NCBI RefSeq assembly: GCF_900116855.1
Contig: NZ_UETD01000004.1
Span: 50,882 to 114,881 of the forward strand
Reading direction: 5' to 3'
Length of the DNA stretch: 64,000 nt
From: Ruminococcus flavefaciens
GTDB lineage: Bacteria > Bacillota > Clostridia > Oscillospirales > Ruminococcaceae
Shown: positions 22,799 through 30,700 of the stretch, one piece after another
Layout: every line of letters starts with the position of its first letter
How positions within the stretch are numbered: the stretch's first letter is position 1
Position numbers and translations under genes: made by a program
The notes under the pieces: model-generated
Told to the model about the DNA's origin: nothing
Seen by the model: the letters and a program-made list of their open reading frames with translations, nothing else
Database searches by the model: none

Positions 22799-22990
22799 AT
22801 GCTTAAATGTCCATTAGTAGACAAAGAAATTGATGGAGGCGATTGTCTTATAAACACTGATATAATTGACGGCTTTATTTCAGATGATTCACACATTCCT
22901 GACGAGTTCAAAGTAAAACCTGATTACAAGGAAATCTGTAAAAAATGCAAGTACCATGAAAGCACATGGGGAGAACCGAATGACGATTAA
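22799..22990 (+). CDS. Small Cys-containing protein, candidate immunity gene
   Basis: This 63-residue protein begins MLKCPLVDKEIDGGDCL, has two Cys pairs (the second in ICKKCKYHES) and is acidic overall. It follows the toxin-like domain by 13 bases with its own AAAGGAG site and is AT-rich like that domain. A small gene directly after a C-terminal toxin domain is the usual place for immunity. Binding to the toxin is inference. A zinc-binding fold is likely from the Cys pattern. Confidence 0.68.
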   Translation: MLKCPLVDKEIDGGDCLINTDIIDGFISDDSHIPDEFKVKPDYKEICKKCKYHESTWGEPNDD

Positions 22991-23007
22991 ACCGCCCAGC
23001 AACGAGA

Positions 23008-23042
23008 GGTTTTCTTATACCCATTTGTGCGGTCAACTGCAC
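23008..23042 (+). repeat. Cassette-end repeat, second copy
   Basis: Bases 23008-23029 are identical to 19319-19340 and lead into the palindrome variant GTGCGGTCAACTGCAC (23027-23042). The copy closes the second toxin-like cassette, as the first closes the first. Confidence 0.85.
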
Positions 23043-23057
23043 AAAAATATGTTGAAA

Positions 23058-23102
23058 AGCATTTGCAACAAAATTGAAACTTGGTTGCAAGTGCTATTTT
23101 TA
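23058..23102 (+). terminator. Hairpin terminator before the prohead protease gene
   Basis: AGCATTTGCAAC (23058-23069) pairs with GTTGCAAGTGCT (23084-23095) over 12 bp with one G-T pair and is followed by ATTTTTAT. Confidence 0.75.
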
Positions 23103-23124
23103 TACCTTGAAAGGATGTGAAATA

Positions 23125-23700
23125 ATGAAAATTGAAGTAAGAGCTGACGGGCTGCATATAAGCGGCTACGTCAATGTCACAGGCAAGCTGAGCCGCCCTG
23201 TGATAACTCCCAGAGGCAAGGTCCTTGAAACTATCGAGGAGAGAGCTTTCAGCGAGGCTATCAAGAAGAACGGCGACATAACCGTTACCCTCGACCACGA
23301 TCAGGGACACGCCTATGCAAATACGCGTGACGGTTCACTCGTTCTTCGTGAAGACGCTATCGGACTTCACGCTGATGTGCTTATCACAGATGAAACAGTC
23401 ATCGAAATGGCACGCAAGGGCAAGCTGAGAGGCTGGTCCTTCGGTATGTTCAATGTTAAGGACGAAATGGAGAGCCGCGGCACTGATGAGCTGCCGATCA
23501 GGCACGTCAAGAGTCTTGAACTGGACCATGTGTCTCTGATAAAGGACAAGGTTCCATGTTATGCTGCAACTTCGGTAGAGTGCCGCGCAGACGGTAACGT
23601 AGATATGGAACTGCGCTCTCTTGATATCGAGCCTGAGCTTGTTATCGAGAATAAGCCTGACTTTACGGAGTATGAGAACAGGCTGAAAGCACTGGGATAA
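23125..23700 (+). CDS. HK97-family prohead protease (U35)
   Basis: This 191-residue protein fits the U35 prohead proteases that trim the capsid during head assembly. Supporting motifs are ISGYVNVTGKLSRP near the N-terminus, VTLDHDQGHAYANT with a catalytic-type His, and LRGWSFGMFNVKDE followed by LELDHVSLIKDKVPCY with the conserved Ser. AAGGATGTGAAATA precedes the ATG at 23125. Prophage 2 uses a ClpP-type protease at the same place, a clear mosaic exchange. Confidence 0.9.
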   Translation: MKIEVRADGLHISGYVNVTGKLSRPVITPRGKVLETIEERAFSEAIKKNGDITVTLDHDQGHAYANTRDGSLVLREDAIGLHADVLITDETVIEMARKGKLRGWSFGMFNVKDEMESRGTDELPIRHVKSLELDHVSLIKDKVPCYAATSVECRADGNVDMELRSLDIEPELVIENKPDFTEYENRLKALG

Positions 23701-23708
23701 TCCCTTTT

Positions 23709-23724
23709 GTGCAGTCAACTGCAC
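23709..23724. repeat. 16-bp palindrome GTGCAGTCAACTGCAC
   Basis: An exact copy of the dispersed palindrome, 8 bases after the protease stop. Confidence 0.9.
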
Positions 23725-23739
23725 AGTTTAATATGTTAG

Positions 23740-23766
23740 AAAGCACCATATAGGTGCTTTTTTTAT
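23740..23766 (+). terminator. Hairpin terminator or attenuator before the capsid gene
   Basis: AAAGCACC (23740-23747) and GGTGCTTT (23753-23760) form a perfect stem followed by a run of T. It lies between protease and capsid genes, so it must be partly read through or a promoter follows it. Confidence 0.78.
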
Positions 23767-23795
23767 ACCCAAACCAAGAAATGGAGGAATTTATA

Positions 23796-24953
23796 ATGAA
23801 AAAGCTTTTTGAGAAAAGAGCACAGAAGAAAGCGGAGCTGGACGCTCTGCTCAACAAGGCAAAGACAGAAGAAAGAGCTTTCTCTGCGGAGGAAAAGGCA
23901 CAGTTCGATGCTCTCGAAGCTGAGATACAGTCCCTTGACGCTACTATCAAGGCAGAGGAGAGAGCCAAGGGCATTACTGAGCTTCACGCACCTCAGGCGG
24001 CTCCCAAGGGCGAGCAGCTCACACAGGAGCAGATCGAGGAGAGAGCTTTCGCCGACTTTATCAATGGCAAGATCACAGAGATGAGAGCAGGCGAGCAGAA
24101 CGTTGACTGGACAAACAACAGCGGCGCTATCATTCCCACAACGATCGCTAAGCGCATACTTGATGAGATCAAGGACATCTGCCCTATCCTTGCAGGAGCT
24201 GATGTCTACCATGAAAAGGGCAAGCTCCAGATACCTAAGTGGACAAAGGCAAACGGTTCTCACGATGTAACCGTGGGCTATGCTACAGAGTTCACCAAGC
24301 TCACCGCCGACAGCGGAAAGTTTGTATCTGTTGACCTGGGAGGATATCTCGCCGGTGCTCTTGTACTTGTAGGTAAGAGCGTCATCAACAGCTCCGCTGT
24401 CAATGTTACTGCATTTGTTATCCGTAAGATAGCAGAAAAGGCTGCGCAGTTCCTCGAAGGCGAGCTTCTCAAGGGAACAGGCTCAAATGCAGCTGAGGGT
24501 GCAACAAAGACTACAAACGTAGTAACAACAGGAACAGCAGGCTCTATCACTCTTGATGACCTTATCGCTGTTCAGGCAGCTGTAAAGCAGGCGCATCAGA
24601 AGAACGCCTGTTGGACAATGAATTCAGCAACATTCACTGCTATCAAGCAGATGAAGGATACTAATCAGAGACCTCTCATCGAGCCTGATGTATCTTCCGA
24701 GTTCCCTTACAGACTGCTCGGAAAGCCTGTTTATCTGTCTGATAACATGGACGGAATTGCTGCAAACAAGCTTGCAGTACTCTACGGCGACTACAGCGGT
24801 CTGTCTGTAAACTTCCGCGAGGATATCAGCATTGAGGTGCTCAGAGAGATGTATCACGATCAGCACGCTATCGGTATCGACTGCTGGTTCGAGTTCGACT
24901 CAAAGATCACAGACGAGCAGAAGCTTGCTGTGCTCAAGGTAAAGGCTTCATAA
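23796..24953 (+). CDS. Major capsid protein (HK97 fold)
   Basis: This 385-residue protein is the HK97-type capsid subunit. An N-terminal coiled-coil scaffold (about residues 1-75, KKAELDALLNKAKTEERAF and following) is followed by the capsid domain with TNNSGAIIPTTIAKRI, GYATEFTKLTADSGKF, a Gly/Thr-rich middle and the C-terminal AIGIDCWFEFDSKITDEQKLAVL. The order protease then capsid is standard. GGAGGAATTTATA precedes the ATG. A GC hairpin without a T tract follows at 24960-24988. Confidence 0.95.
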   Translation: MKKLFEKRAQKKAELDALLNKAKTEERAFSAEEKAQFDALEAEIQSLDATIKAEERAKGITELHAPQAAPKGEQLTQEQIEERAFADFINGKITEMRAGEQNVDWTNNSGAIIPTTIAKRILDEIKDICPILAGADVYHEKGKLQIPKWTKANGSHDVTVGYATEFTKLTADSGKFVSVDLGGYLAGALVLVGKSVINSSAVNVTAFVIRKIAEKAAQFLEGELLKGTGSNAAEGATKTTNVVTTGTAGSITLDDLIAVQAAVKQAHQKNACWTMNSATFTAIKQMKDTNQRPLIEPDVSSEFPYRLLGKPVYLSDNMDGIAANKLAVLYGDYSGLSVNFREDISIEVLREMYHDQHAIGIDCWFEFDSKITDEQKLAVLKVKAS

Positions 24954-25013
24954 ATCAAACAGCGGACAGGTGGAGGCTTGTCCGCTAAATTTACTCTGAA
25001 AGGCGGCGAGAGC

Positions 25014-25307
25014 ATGAAAATAAGTGAGCTTACCTCTGAGATGGTAAAGGACTATACGGGAATATCAGATGATGACAGCGATGACATTGTCGGTACACTG
25101 CTGATGCCTGCGGCGAAGGCTTATATCACCGGCTATACAGGACTTACGGAGGAGCAGCTTGATGAGCATGATGATCTTGCTGTAGCTTTCTGCGTACTTG
25201 TCAACGATATGTTCACTCAGAGGGACTATACAACAAGCATACACAGGCAGGTGTCTCCCACAGTCAAGACAATACTCAGCCTTTATGCTGTAAATCATCT
25301 GAGGTGA
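25014..25307 (+). CDS. Head-tail connector protein (gp6-like)
   Basis: This 97-residue helical protein matches the small head-tail connectors of HK97-type phages, which form a ring under the portal. Typical features are MPAAKAYITGYTG and DLAVAFCVLVNDMF followed by VSPTVKTILSLY. AAAGGCGGCGAGAGC precedes the ATG. The prophage 2 equivalent is 57864-58148. Confidence 0.82.
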   Translation: MKISELTSEMVKDYTGISDDDSDDIVGTLLMPAAKAYITGYTGLTEEQLDEHDDLAVAFCVLVNDMFTQRDYTTSIHRQVSPTVKTILSLYAVNHLR

Positions 25308-25311
25308 CGGT

Positions 25312-25647
25312 ATGGCTTATACAAAGAAGATCGAGATACAGCACTATACAGAGTCACAGGACGAGATCGGAAATGACGGTATGGTGTGGGCTGTTCTTAT
25401 CAGGGCGTGGGCGAAGATTGAGGAGAATGCTTCAGGTAAAGAGTACTATGAAGCTGCTCAGACAAACTCCGAGAACGATGTAGTGTTTAAGATAAGATAC
25501 ACAAAGGCTCTCGAAAATAAGCTCACTTCAGAGCTTCGCATCTCATACAGGGGAGCTTTATATGACATCAAGTCCATCGGAGGACTTGCCGAGAGAGCTC
25601 CTGAGCTCACTATAAGAACTGTGCTGCTGAACGGAGGTGTGAGGTAA
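25312..25647 (+). CDS. Head closure / head-tail adaptor protein
   Basis: This 111-residue beta-rich protein fits the head-tail adaptor family. The pattern W-AKIEENASGKEYYEA, FKIRYTKALENKL and YRGALYDIKSIGGL is typical. The ATG follows GAGGTGACGGT close to the previous stop. Prophage 2 has a counterpart at 58138-58494. Confidence 0.82.
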   Translation: MAYTKKIEIQHYTESQDEIGNDGMVWAVLIRAWAKIEENASGKEYYEAAQTNSENDVVFKIRYTKALENKLTSELRISYRGALYDIKSIGGLAERAPELTIRTVLLNGGVR

Positions 25648-26060
25648 TGGCAAAGGGACATAATCAGCTTATTGCAACACCTGTGGCACTTGTCGCCGCA
25701 ATGGTTTCGGCTTGTCAGGAATATACTGACGAGGTCAGAGAAGCAGTAGAGGAAGGCATAATCGAGATAGGACAGGAAGCTGTCGAGCAGATAAAGGTAC
25801 TTGCTCCCGTATATGAGGGAAGCAACAAGAATACTCCCAAGGGAGCATATCGCCGCAGCTGGAAATACCGTGTTGACAGACAGCGTGGAAGGATAGAAGT
25901 GACTGTCCATGCCAAAAGCCCCCATTACCGCCTTACACATCTGCTTGAAAACGGTCATCTAAATCGTGACGGAACTACACGTTCAAAGGCTATCCCTCAT
26001 GTCAGCATAGTCAATTCATTGGCTCAGAAAAAGGTAGACAAGCTTCTGGAGGAGTTGTAG
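25647..26060 (+). CDS. HK97 gp10-like neck/tail protein
   Basis: This 137-residue protein matches the HK97-gp10 family, which joins the neck and the tail. Conserved features are APVYEGSNKNTPKGAYRRSWKYRV and the final HLLENGHLNRDG and AIPHVSIVNS segments. The start overlaps the previous gene by one base. The prophage 2 equivalent is 58487-58891. Confidence 0.83.
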   Translation: MAKGHNQLIATPVALVAAMVSACQEYTDEVREAVEEGIIEIGQEAVEQIKVLAPVYEGSNKNTPKGAYRRSWKYRVDRQRGRIEVTVHAKSPHYRLTHLLENGHLNRDGTTRSKAIPHVSIVNSLAQKKVDKLLEEL

Positions 26061-26390
26061 ATGGAACTTACAGAGATAAAAAGCAGGCTGGAAAGTCTCG
26101 GTATCCCCGTCGCTTATATGCGCTTCAGAAAGCCTCAGAGCCTTCCATTTGCGGTATACTATGAGTCTGGAACGGAGATAAAGGGAGCAGATAACTATAA
26201 TCTGTACCGTGATGTTACCATAAATATTGAGCTGTACACCGAAAAGAAGCAGCCGCAGCTTGAGAGACAGCTGGAAAACTTATTCAGGGACAGGGAGATA
26301 GATAAATCTCCCGATATCTATATCAAGGACGAGGATATGTACATGACACCATTCTCGTTCGATACTATTCAATACATTGAGGAGGAATGA
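26061..26390 (+). CDS. Tail terminator-like protein
   Basis: This 109-residue protein occupies the tail-terminator position. It contains LGIPVAYMRFRKPQSLPFAVYY, then ADNYNLYRDVTINIELYTEKK and ends IQYIEEE; these blocks are nearly the same in the prophage 2 gene 58891-59232. The ATG follows the previous stop directly. The assignment rests mainly on position and size. Confidence 0.75.
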   Translation: MELTEIKSRLESLGIPVAYMRFRKPQSLPFAVYYESGTEIKGADNYNLYRDVTINIELYTEKKQPQLERQLENLFRDREIDKSPDIYIKDEDMYMTPFSFDTIQYIEEE

Positions 26391-26392
26391 TC

Positions 26393-26965
26393 ATGAAAAA
26401 GGAACTTGACAGAATTGCTTTAGGTTCAGTTGACATCTATATGATGGAGTTCACGGGCTCAGCTGTTGCGGATATACCTGCTGACAGTGTGATTGAGACC
26501 GAGGCAAATCACATCGGCAGAACAAAGGACGGTGGAGAGATCGTTTATTCGGCATCGTTCTATAACGTAAAGTCTGATGACGGAAAGGCAGCGAGAAACG
26601 AAATGACCGATGACAGTGCAACTATCTCATTCGGTCTCATCACATGGAGCGGTGACACGATAACCAAGCTTGTGCCTACTGCAACAGCTACTGTTACGGG
26701 CACCAAGCGCCGTACCCTTATCGGCGGAGTTGCCAACAAGGATGACAAGACCTATCTTATTCGCGCAGTCCATAAGGACAAGGTCAAGGGAGATGTGCGC
26801 TATACCGCTATTGGCAAGAACGTCAACGGTTTTGCCGCTTCCTACAGACCTCAGCAGGAGACTACTATCACTCCCAGCATCACGGCAGAGCCATTTGATG
26901 ACGGCAGACTCATCATTCTTGACGAGGAGGATGTTACAGCTGCCACAACTGGAGCAGGTGCTTAA
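26393..26965 (+). CDS. Major tail protein
   Basis: This 190-residue protein is the tail-tube subunit by position, length and beta-rich composition. It shares long blocks with the prophage 2 gene 59225-59812, such as RIALGSVDIYMMEFTG, NVKSDDGKAARNEMTDD, KRRTLIGGVANKD and KVKGDVRYTAIGKN. The ATG at 26393 is 7 bases after GGAGG; an ATG two codons earlier is too close. Confidence 0.86.
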   Translation: MKKELDRIALGSVDIYMMEFTGSAVADIPADSVIETEANHIGRTKDGGEIVYSASFYNVKSDDGKAARNEMTDDSATISFGLITWSGDTITKLVPTATATVTGTKRRTLIGGVANKDDKTYLIRAVHKDKVKGDVRYTAIGKNVNGFAASYRPQQETTITPSITAEPFDDGRLIILDEEDVTAATTGAGA

Positions 26966-27151
26966 ATGTACAGGACGATAGTTTATTTTGAGGACCTTCA
27001 GGATGACAGCCACCCCTATAATGTGGGAGACGTCTATCCCCGTGAGGGCTTTACTCCTTCGGACGAAAGGATCAAGGAGCTTGCCACGGACAAAAATATC
27101 CGCGGAATTCCCCTCATAAAGAAGGAAGAACACAAACCAAAGAAGAAATGA
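26966..27151 (+). CDS. Small protein between tail tube and tail chaperone
   Basis: This 61-residue protein contains GDVYPREGFTPSDERIKEL and RGIPLIKK blocks that are also found in the prophage 2 gene 59814-60020. It follows the tail protein stop directly and ends before a terminator. Such small genes with a Rho-N-like pattern are common after capsid or tail genes; function unknown. Confidence 0.75.
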   Translation: MYRTIVYFEDLQDDSHPYNVGDVYPREGFTPSDERIKELATDKNIRGIPLIKKEEHKPKKK

Positions 27152-27154
27152 TAC

Positions 27155-27179
27155 AGGCGAGCTTATTGCTCGCCTTTTT
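27155..27179 (+). terminator. Hairpin terminator after the tail tube genes
   Basis: AGGCGAGC (27155-27162), loop TTATT, GCTCGCCT (27168-27175) and then T-rich DNA. Prophage 2 has the same stem at the same place. Confidence 0.85.
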
Positions 27180-27196
27180 CTGTAAAGGAGTATATC

Positions 27197-27463
27197 ATGA
27201 GACGATTTAACTTCAGACTGGATAACGGTACAGCACTTACAATACAGCCTCCTACACTGAGAATGTATTATAAGGAGCTTCTGACAGCAAAGAACGATCC
27301 ACAGCTGTTCAATGCTGTGGCTCATATCTGTGACAGGAACGATGAAGGAATAACAGTTACCGAGGAATATGTAGTCGATAACTTTACTGTTGACGACCTC
27401 AGCCGCTTTATGAGAGAACTTCCCGAGTGGATCAACAGCGAAAGGAAGGCTGACCCAAACTGA
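27197..27463 (+). CDS. Tail assembly chaperone, short form (gpG-like)
   Basis: This 88-residue protein is the upstream member of the tail assembly chaperone pair that works with the tape measure. It contains LTIQPPTLRMYYKELL and LSRFMRELPEWINSE. Its last codons are GAC CCA AAC TGA. The CCCAAAC is a canonical -1 slip site with a hairpin 7 bases later, so some ribosomes should continue into the downstream frame to make a fusion of about 175 residues. AAAGGAG precedes the ATG. Confidence 0.85.
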   Translation: MRRFNFRLDNGTALTIQPPTLRMYYKELLTAKNDPQLFNAVAHICDRNDEGITVTEEYVVDNFTVDDLSRFMRELPEWINSERKADPN

Positions 27464-27500
27464 CGGTACCTTATTCTCCGTGCAAAAGCGAGGATAAGGT
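27454..27500 (+). promoter_or_regulatory. Programmed -1 frameshift signal (CCCAAAC plus hairpin)
   Basis: The heptamer C CCA AAC (27454-27460) fits X XXY YYZ in the zero frame, one codon before the stop. A 7-base spacer leads to an 11-bp hairpin: ACCTTATTCTC (27468-27478) with GAGGATAAGGT (27490-27500), one G-T pair, and an 11-base loop. Confidence 0.88.
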
Positions 27501-27723
27501 GTATTATAAATGCGTGTCAAGCGACATGAAGGTAGTATCTGACTATACACTGCTTGATTTTTCTCAGATAGACGGACTTGAAGTGTTCGATTATTACGGC
27601 TATCTTCATGACGCTGTTGTCTGGAATTGCAGCAGATCAGAAGCAGGGCGTGACTACCTTGAGGACGCATATATGCACAGCCGGACCGAGCCTGACAGAG
27701 CTGCGCTTAAAAATATCAAGTAA
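27460..27723 (+). CDS. Tail assembly chaperone, frameshift extension (gpT-like part)
   Basis: This open frame, -1 relative to the gene at 27197, encodes 87 residues from the slip site and reads L-T-V-P-Y-S at the join. It matches the C-terminal half of the single prophage 2 protein 60068-60601 (T-V-L-P-Y there), with shared VVWNCSRSEAG / IIWNYSRTAEG blocks. A GTG at 27499 lies in the hairpin and has no ribosome site, so independent initiation is unlikely. The extended product would be about 175 residues against 177 in prophage 2. Confidence 0.85.
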   Translation: MTVPYSPCKSEDKVYYKCVSSDMKVVSDYTLLDFSQIDGLEVFDYYGYLHDAVVWNCSRSEAGRDYLEDAYMHSRTEPDRAALKNIK

Positions 27724-27734
27724 GGAGGGAGAAA

Positions 27735-30700
27735 ATGGCAAGCAATAAAATAAAAGGACTTACAGTTCAGATTGGAGCTGATACCCTCGGACTTGATACA
27801 GCTCTCAAAGGTATCGAGCAGAAGACAAAAAAGGCTGCCGATGAGCTGAAGGACGTAAATAAAACAATAAGGATCACAGGTGAGTCGGCAACACTGTGGG
27901 ATCAGAAACAGAAGCTGCTCAATACTGCTCTCGATGAAAGCAAAAAGAAGCTCGGCACTCTTATCGAAGCGCAGTCGCAGGTCAAAAAACAGCTTGCAGA
28001 TAAGACGATCACGGGAGAACAGTACCGAGCTTTTCAGCGTGAAGTCGAATATGCAAAAAGCGCTGTTGATAAGTACGAAAAAGAGCTTGCAGAGGCAAAG
28101 GACAAGGTAGGGGAGCTTGGAAGTGCTTCTGACGCTGCCGCAAGGGAAGTAGATGACTTCGGAGATGAAACCTCGGAGGCAGCCGAAAAGGCAGATAAAG
28201 CTTCAAAGGGCGGTCTTACAGCTGTAGCCGTTGCCCTCGGCAATTTTATCTATGACGCGGCGAAAAAAGCAACTCAGGAGATAGTCGGTTTCGGCAAAGA
28301 GATAGTGTCAACGGGAATGACATTTGAAAGCTCCATGTCAAGCGTGGAAGCGATCTCAGGAGCCACTGCCGAGGAGCTTGAACAGCTGGAAGAAAAAGCC
28401 AAGGAAATGGGCGCAACAACAAAATTCACAGCCGCAGAGTCAGCCGACGCTTTCGGATATATGGCTCTTGCAGGCTGGAATGTAAGCGATATGCTCAGCG
28501 GTATCGACGGAGTTCTTGAACTTGCGGCTTCCTCAAATATGGACCTTGCAAAGGCGTCTGATATCGTTACGGACTATCTAACCGCTTTCGGCCTTACAGC
28601 GCAGGACTCCTCACGGTTCGTCGATATAATGACGTATGCTATGGCTAATTCAAACACCACTACGGAAATGCTTGGAGAAGCCTACAAGAATTGCGCCGCT
28701 ACTGCCGCTTCAATGGGATATTCAGTCGAAGATACAACAGCCGTACTCATGACCATGGCGAATGCTGGTATCAAGGGCGGAGAGGCAGGAACAGCTCTCA
28801 ACGCTATAATGACACGTCTGGCGACTGATACAAAAAACTGTGCTACCGAGCTTGCAGAGTATGGCGTCAACGTATATGATGCTGAGGGTAATATGCAGAG
28901 CCTTTCAAGCATACTTGAAGGAGTTTCGGATCACTGGGAGACTCTGACTGATCAGGAGCAGGCAAACCTTGCAAAGATGCTTGCAGGCACCAACCATTAT
29001 GCAGCTTTGCAGACGATCATGAGCGGACTATCCGACACCGCTGAAGAAGCAGGTATGTCCTTCGGAGACTATACCAAGGCTCTTGAAGAATGTGAGGGCG
29101 CGGCAACTGATATGTCGCACACTATGATAGACAATCTTCAGGGAGATATGACCATACTTGACAGCGCCGTTGACGGTATGAAGCTTTCTCTTGCAGATGA
29201 ACTCAATCCTGCTCTCAGGGATGTTGTCCAGTATGTTACAAAGCAGATGCCAAATATCCAGAAGGTAATGAAGCCCATTGCAGAAGGCGCAGGAAAGCTG
29301 ATAAAAGGTATAACTGACAATCTCCCTGCCGTTATGGCAGTCATTAAGCAGAGAGCTCTGCCGGTCATAGAAGTACTTGGCGGAGCACTCAAGAACGCCT
29401 ATGAGGGCGCTAAATGGCTGGTGGAGAAACTTCCCGGTGTCAGTGGATTTGTCCGCGATGTAAAAAATGTCAAGCTGTTCAGTGAACTGACAGAGGATGC
29501 GAGAGCGCTTAATGACGGTATCAGGAAAGATATCGAAAAAATGCGTGAGCTCCGCGATACTGCAAGAGAGCAGACAGAGACAGACCTTGCCGAAACCTAT
29601 AAGACAGAGGCTTTATATGAAGAACTCAAGGGGCTGGTAGATGAAAACGGCAAAGTAAAAAAAGGCTATGAGGACAGAGTTAACTACATTATCGGAGAAC
29701 TACAGCAGGCAACAGGCATAGAAATACAGCAGGTCGATGGAGTTATACAGAAATACGATGAGCTTCAGGCTAAGATAGAGGAAACCATCAAGAAGCAGCG
29801 TGCTCAGATATTCGAGAAGAACTATACCGAGATGTATAGTGAGGCACTTGTGCAGAACGGTCAGGCTGCGAGCAAAATCGCCGAAGCACAGAAGACCCGA
29901 GAGGAAAACCAAGCCTACATCGATGACCTTAACAGCCGCGTAAAAGCCATGTTCCAGCCGGGCGGCAAAATGTATAACTCAGACATCACATATGATATGG
30001 TCGGAGAAGTCAGTGATGGCTCCATTGAGAAAATGAAAAAATGGGGTATCATCAATGATGAGGAATATGTTAAGGCAGGCAGAGCTCTCAATAATGTTAT
30101 GAATTCATCAGACAGTCTCGCCCGGCTTTACGCCGAAATCAGGAACAACAATCATATCATCGAGCAGTACGAAAAAGCCGAGGAGGCTCTTGCCAACGGC
30201 AATTATTCAGATGCACAAGGGTTATTTGCGAGCATTGATAACGCTTCTGTAGCTTCCTTTGGGAAGATAGAGGATAATGTTGATGAGGCTGTGGAGCATT
30301 ACAAGGAAGCCGTTGATGATGTGGGGCGTAAGATCGAAGCTGTTACCGATGAGAAAATAAAGTACGGTGATACTGCAATAAAAGCCGAAATAACCGAGCT
30401 TGTTGACAAAATGAAAACTGACGGACTGAAAGGTGCTGATATGCTTGCTACGGGCATTGTTGATAAACTTTCAGCAATAGACGGCTTTGACACATCTGCA
30501 CTTAAAGAGTTTATGGCACAGACGGGCGTTGATCTCGGCGATATCCTTGCAACTACATCGTTTGAACAGATGAGCAGCTCTCTTCGTTCTGCTGTGACAG
30601 AGCTGCTGTATTCACAGAATGACCTTATTTATAACACTATAAACAGCCCAAGCGATGCAAGACTATATGGTGAAGGAAGATACGATATAGGTTATGCTCA

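Noticed and set aside
24960..24988. Terminator after the prophage 1 capsid gene
   Set aside because: The stem AGCGGACA/TGTCCGCT is good but lacks a T tract, so I treat it as a hairpin only.
27499..27723. Independent gene starting at GTG 27499
   Set aside because: The GTG lies in a hairpin stem with no ribosome site, and the upstream frame joins through a canonical slip site to give a protein matching prophage 2.
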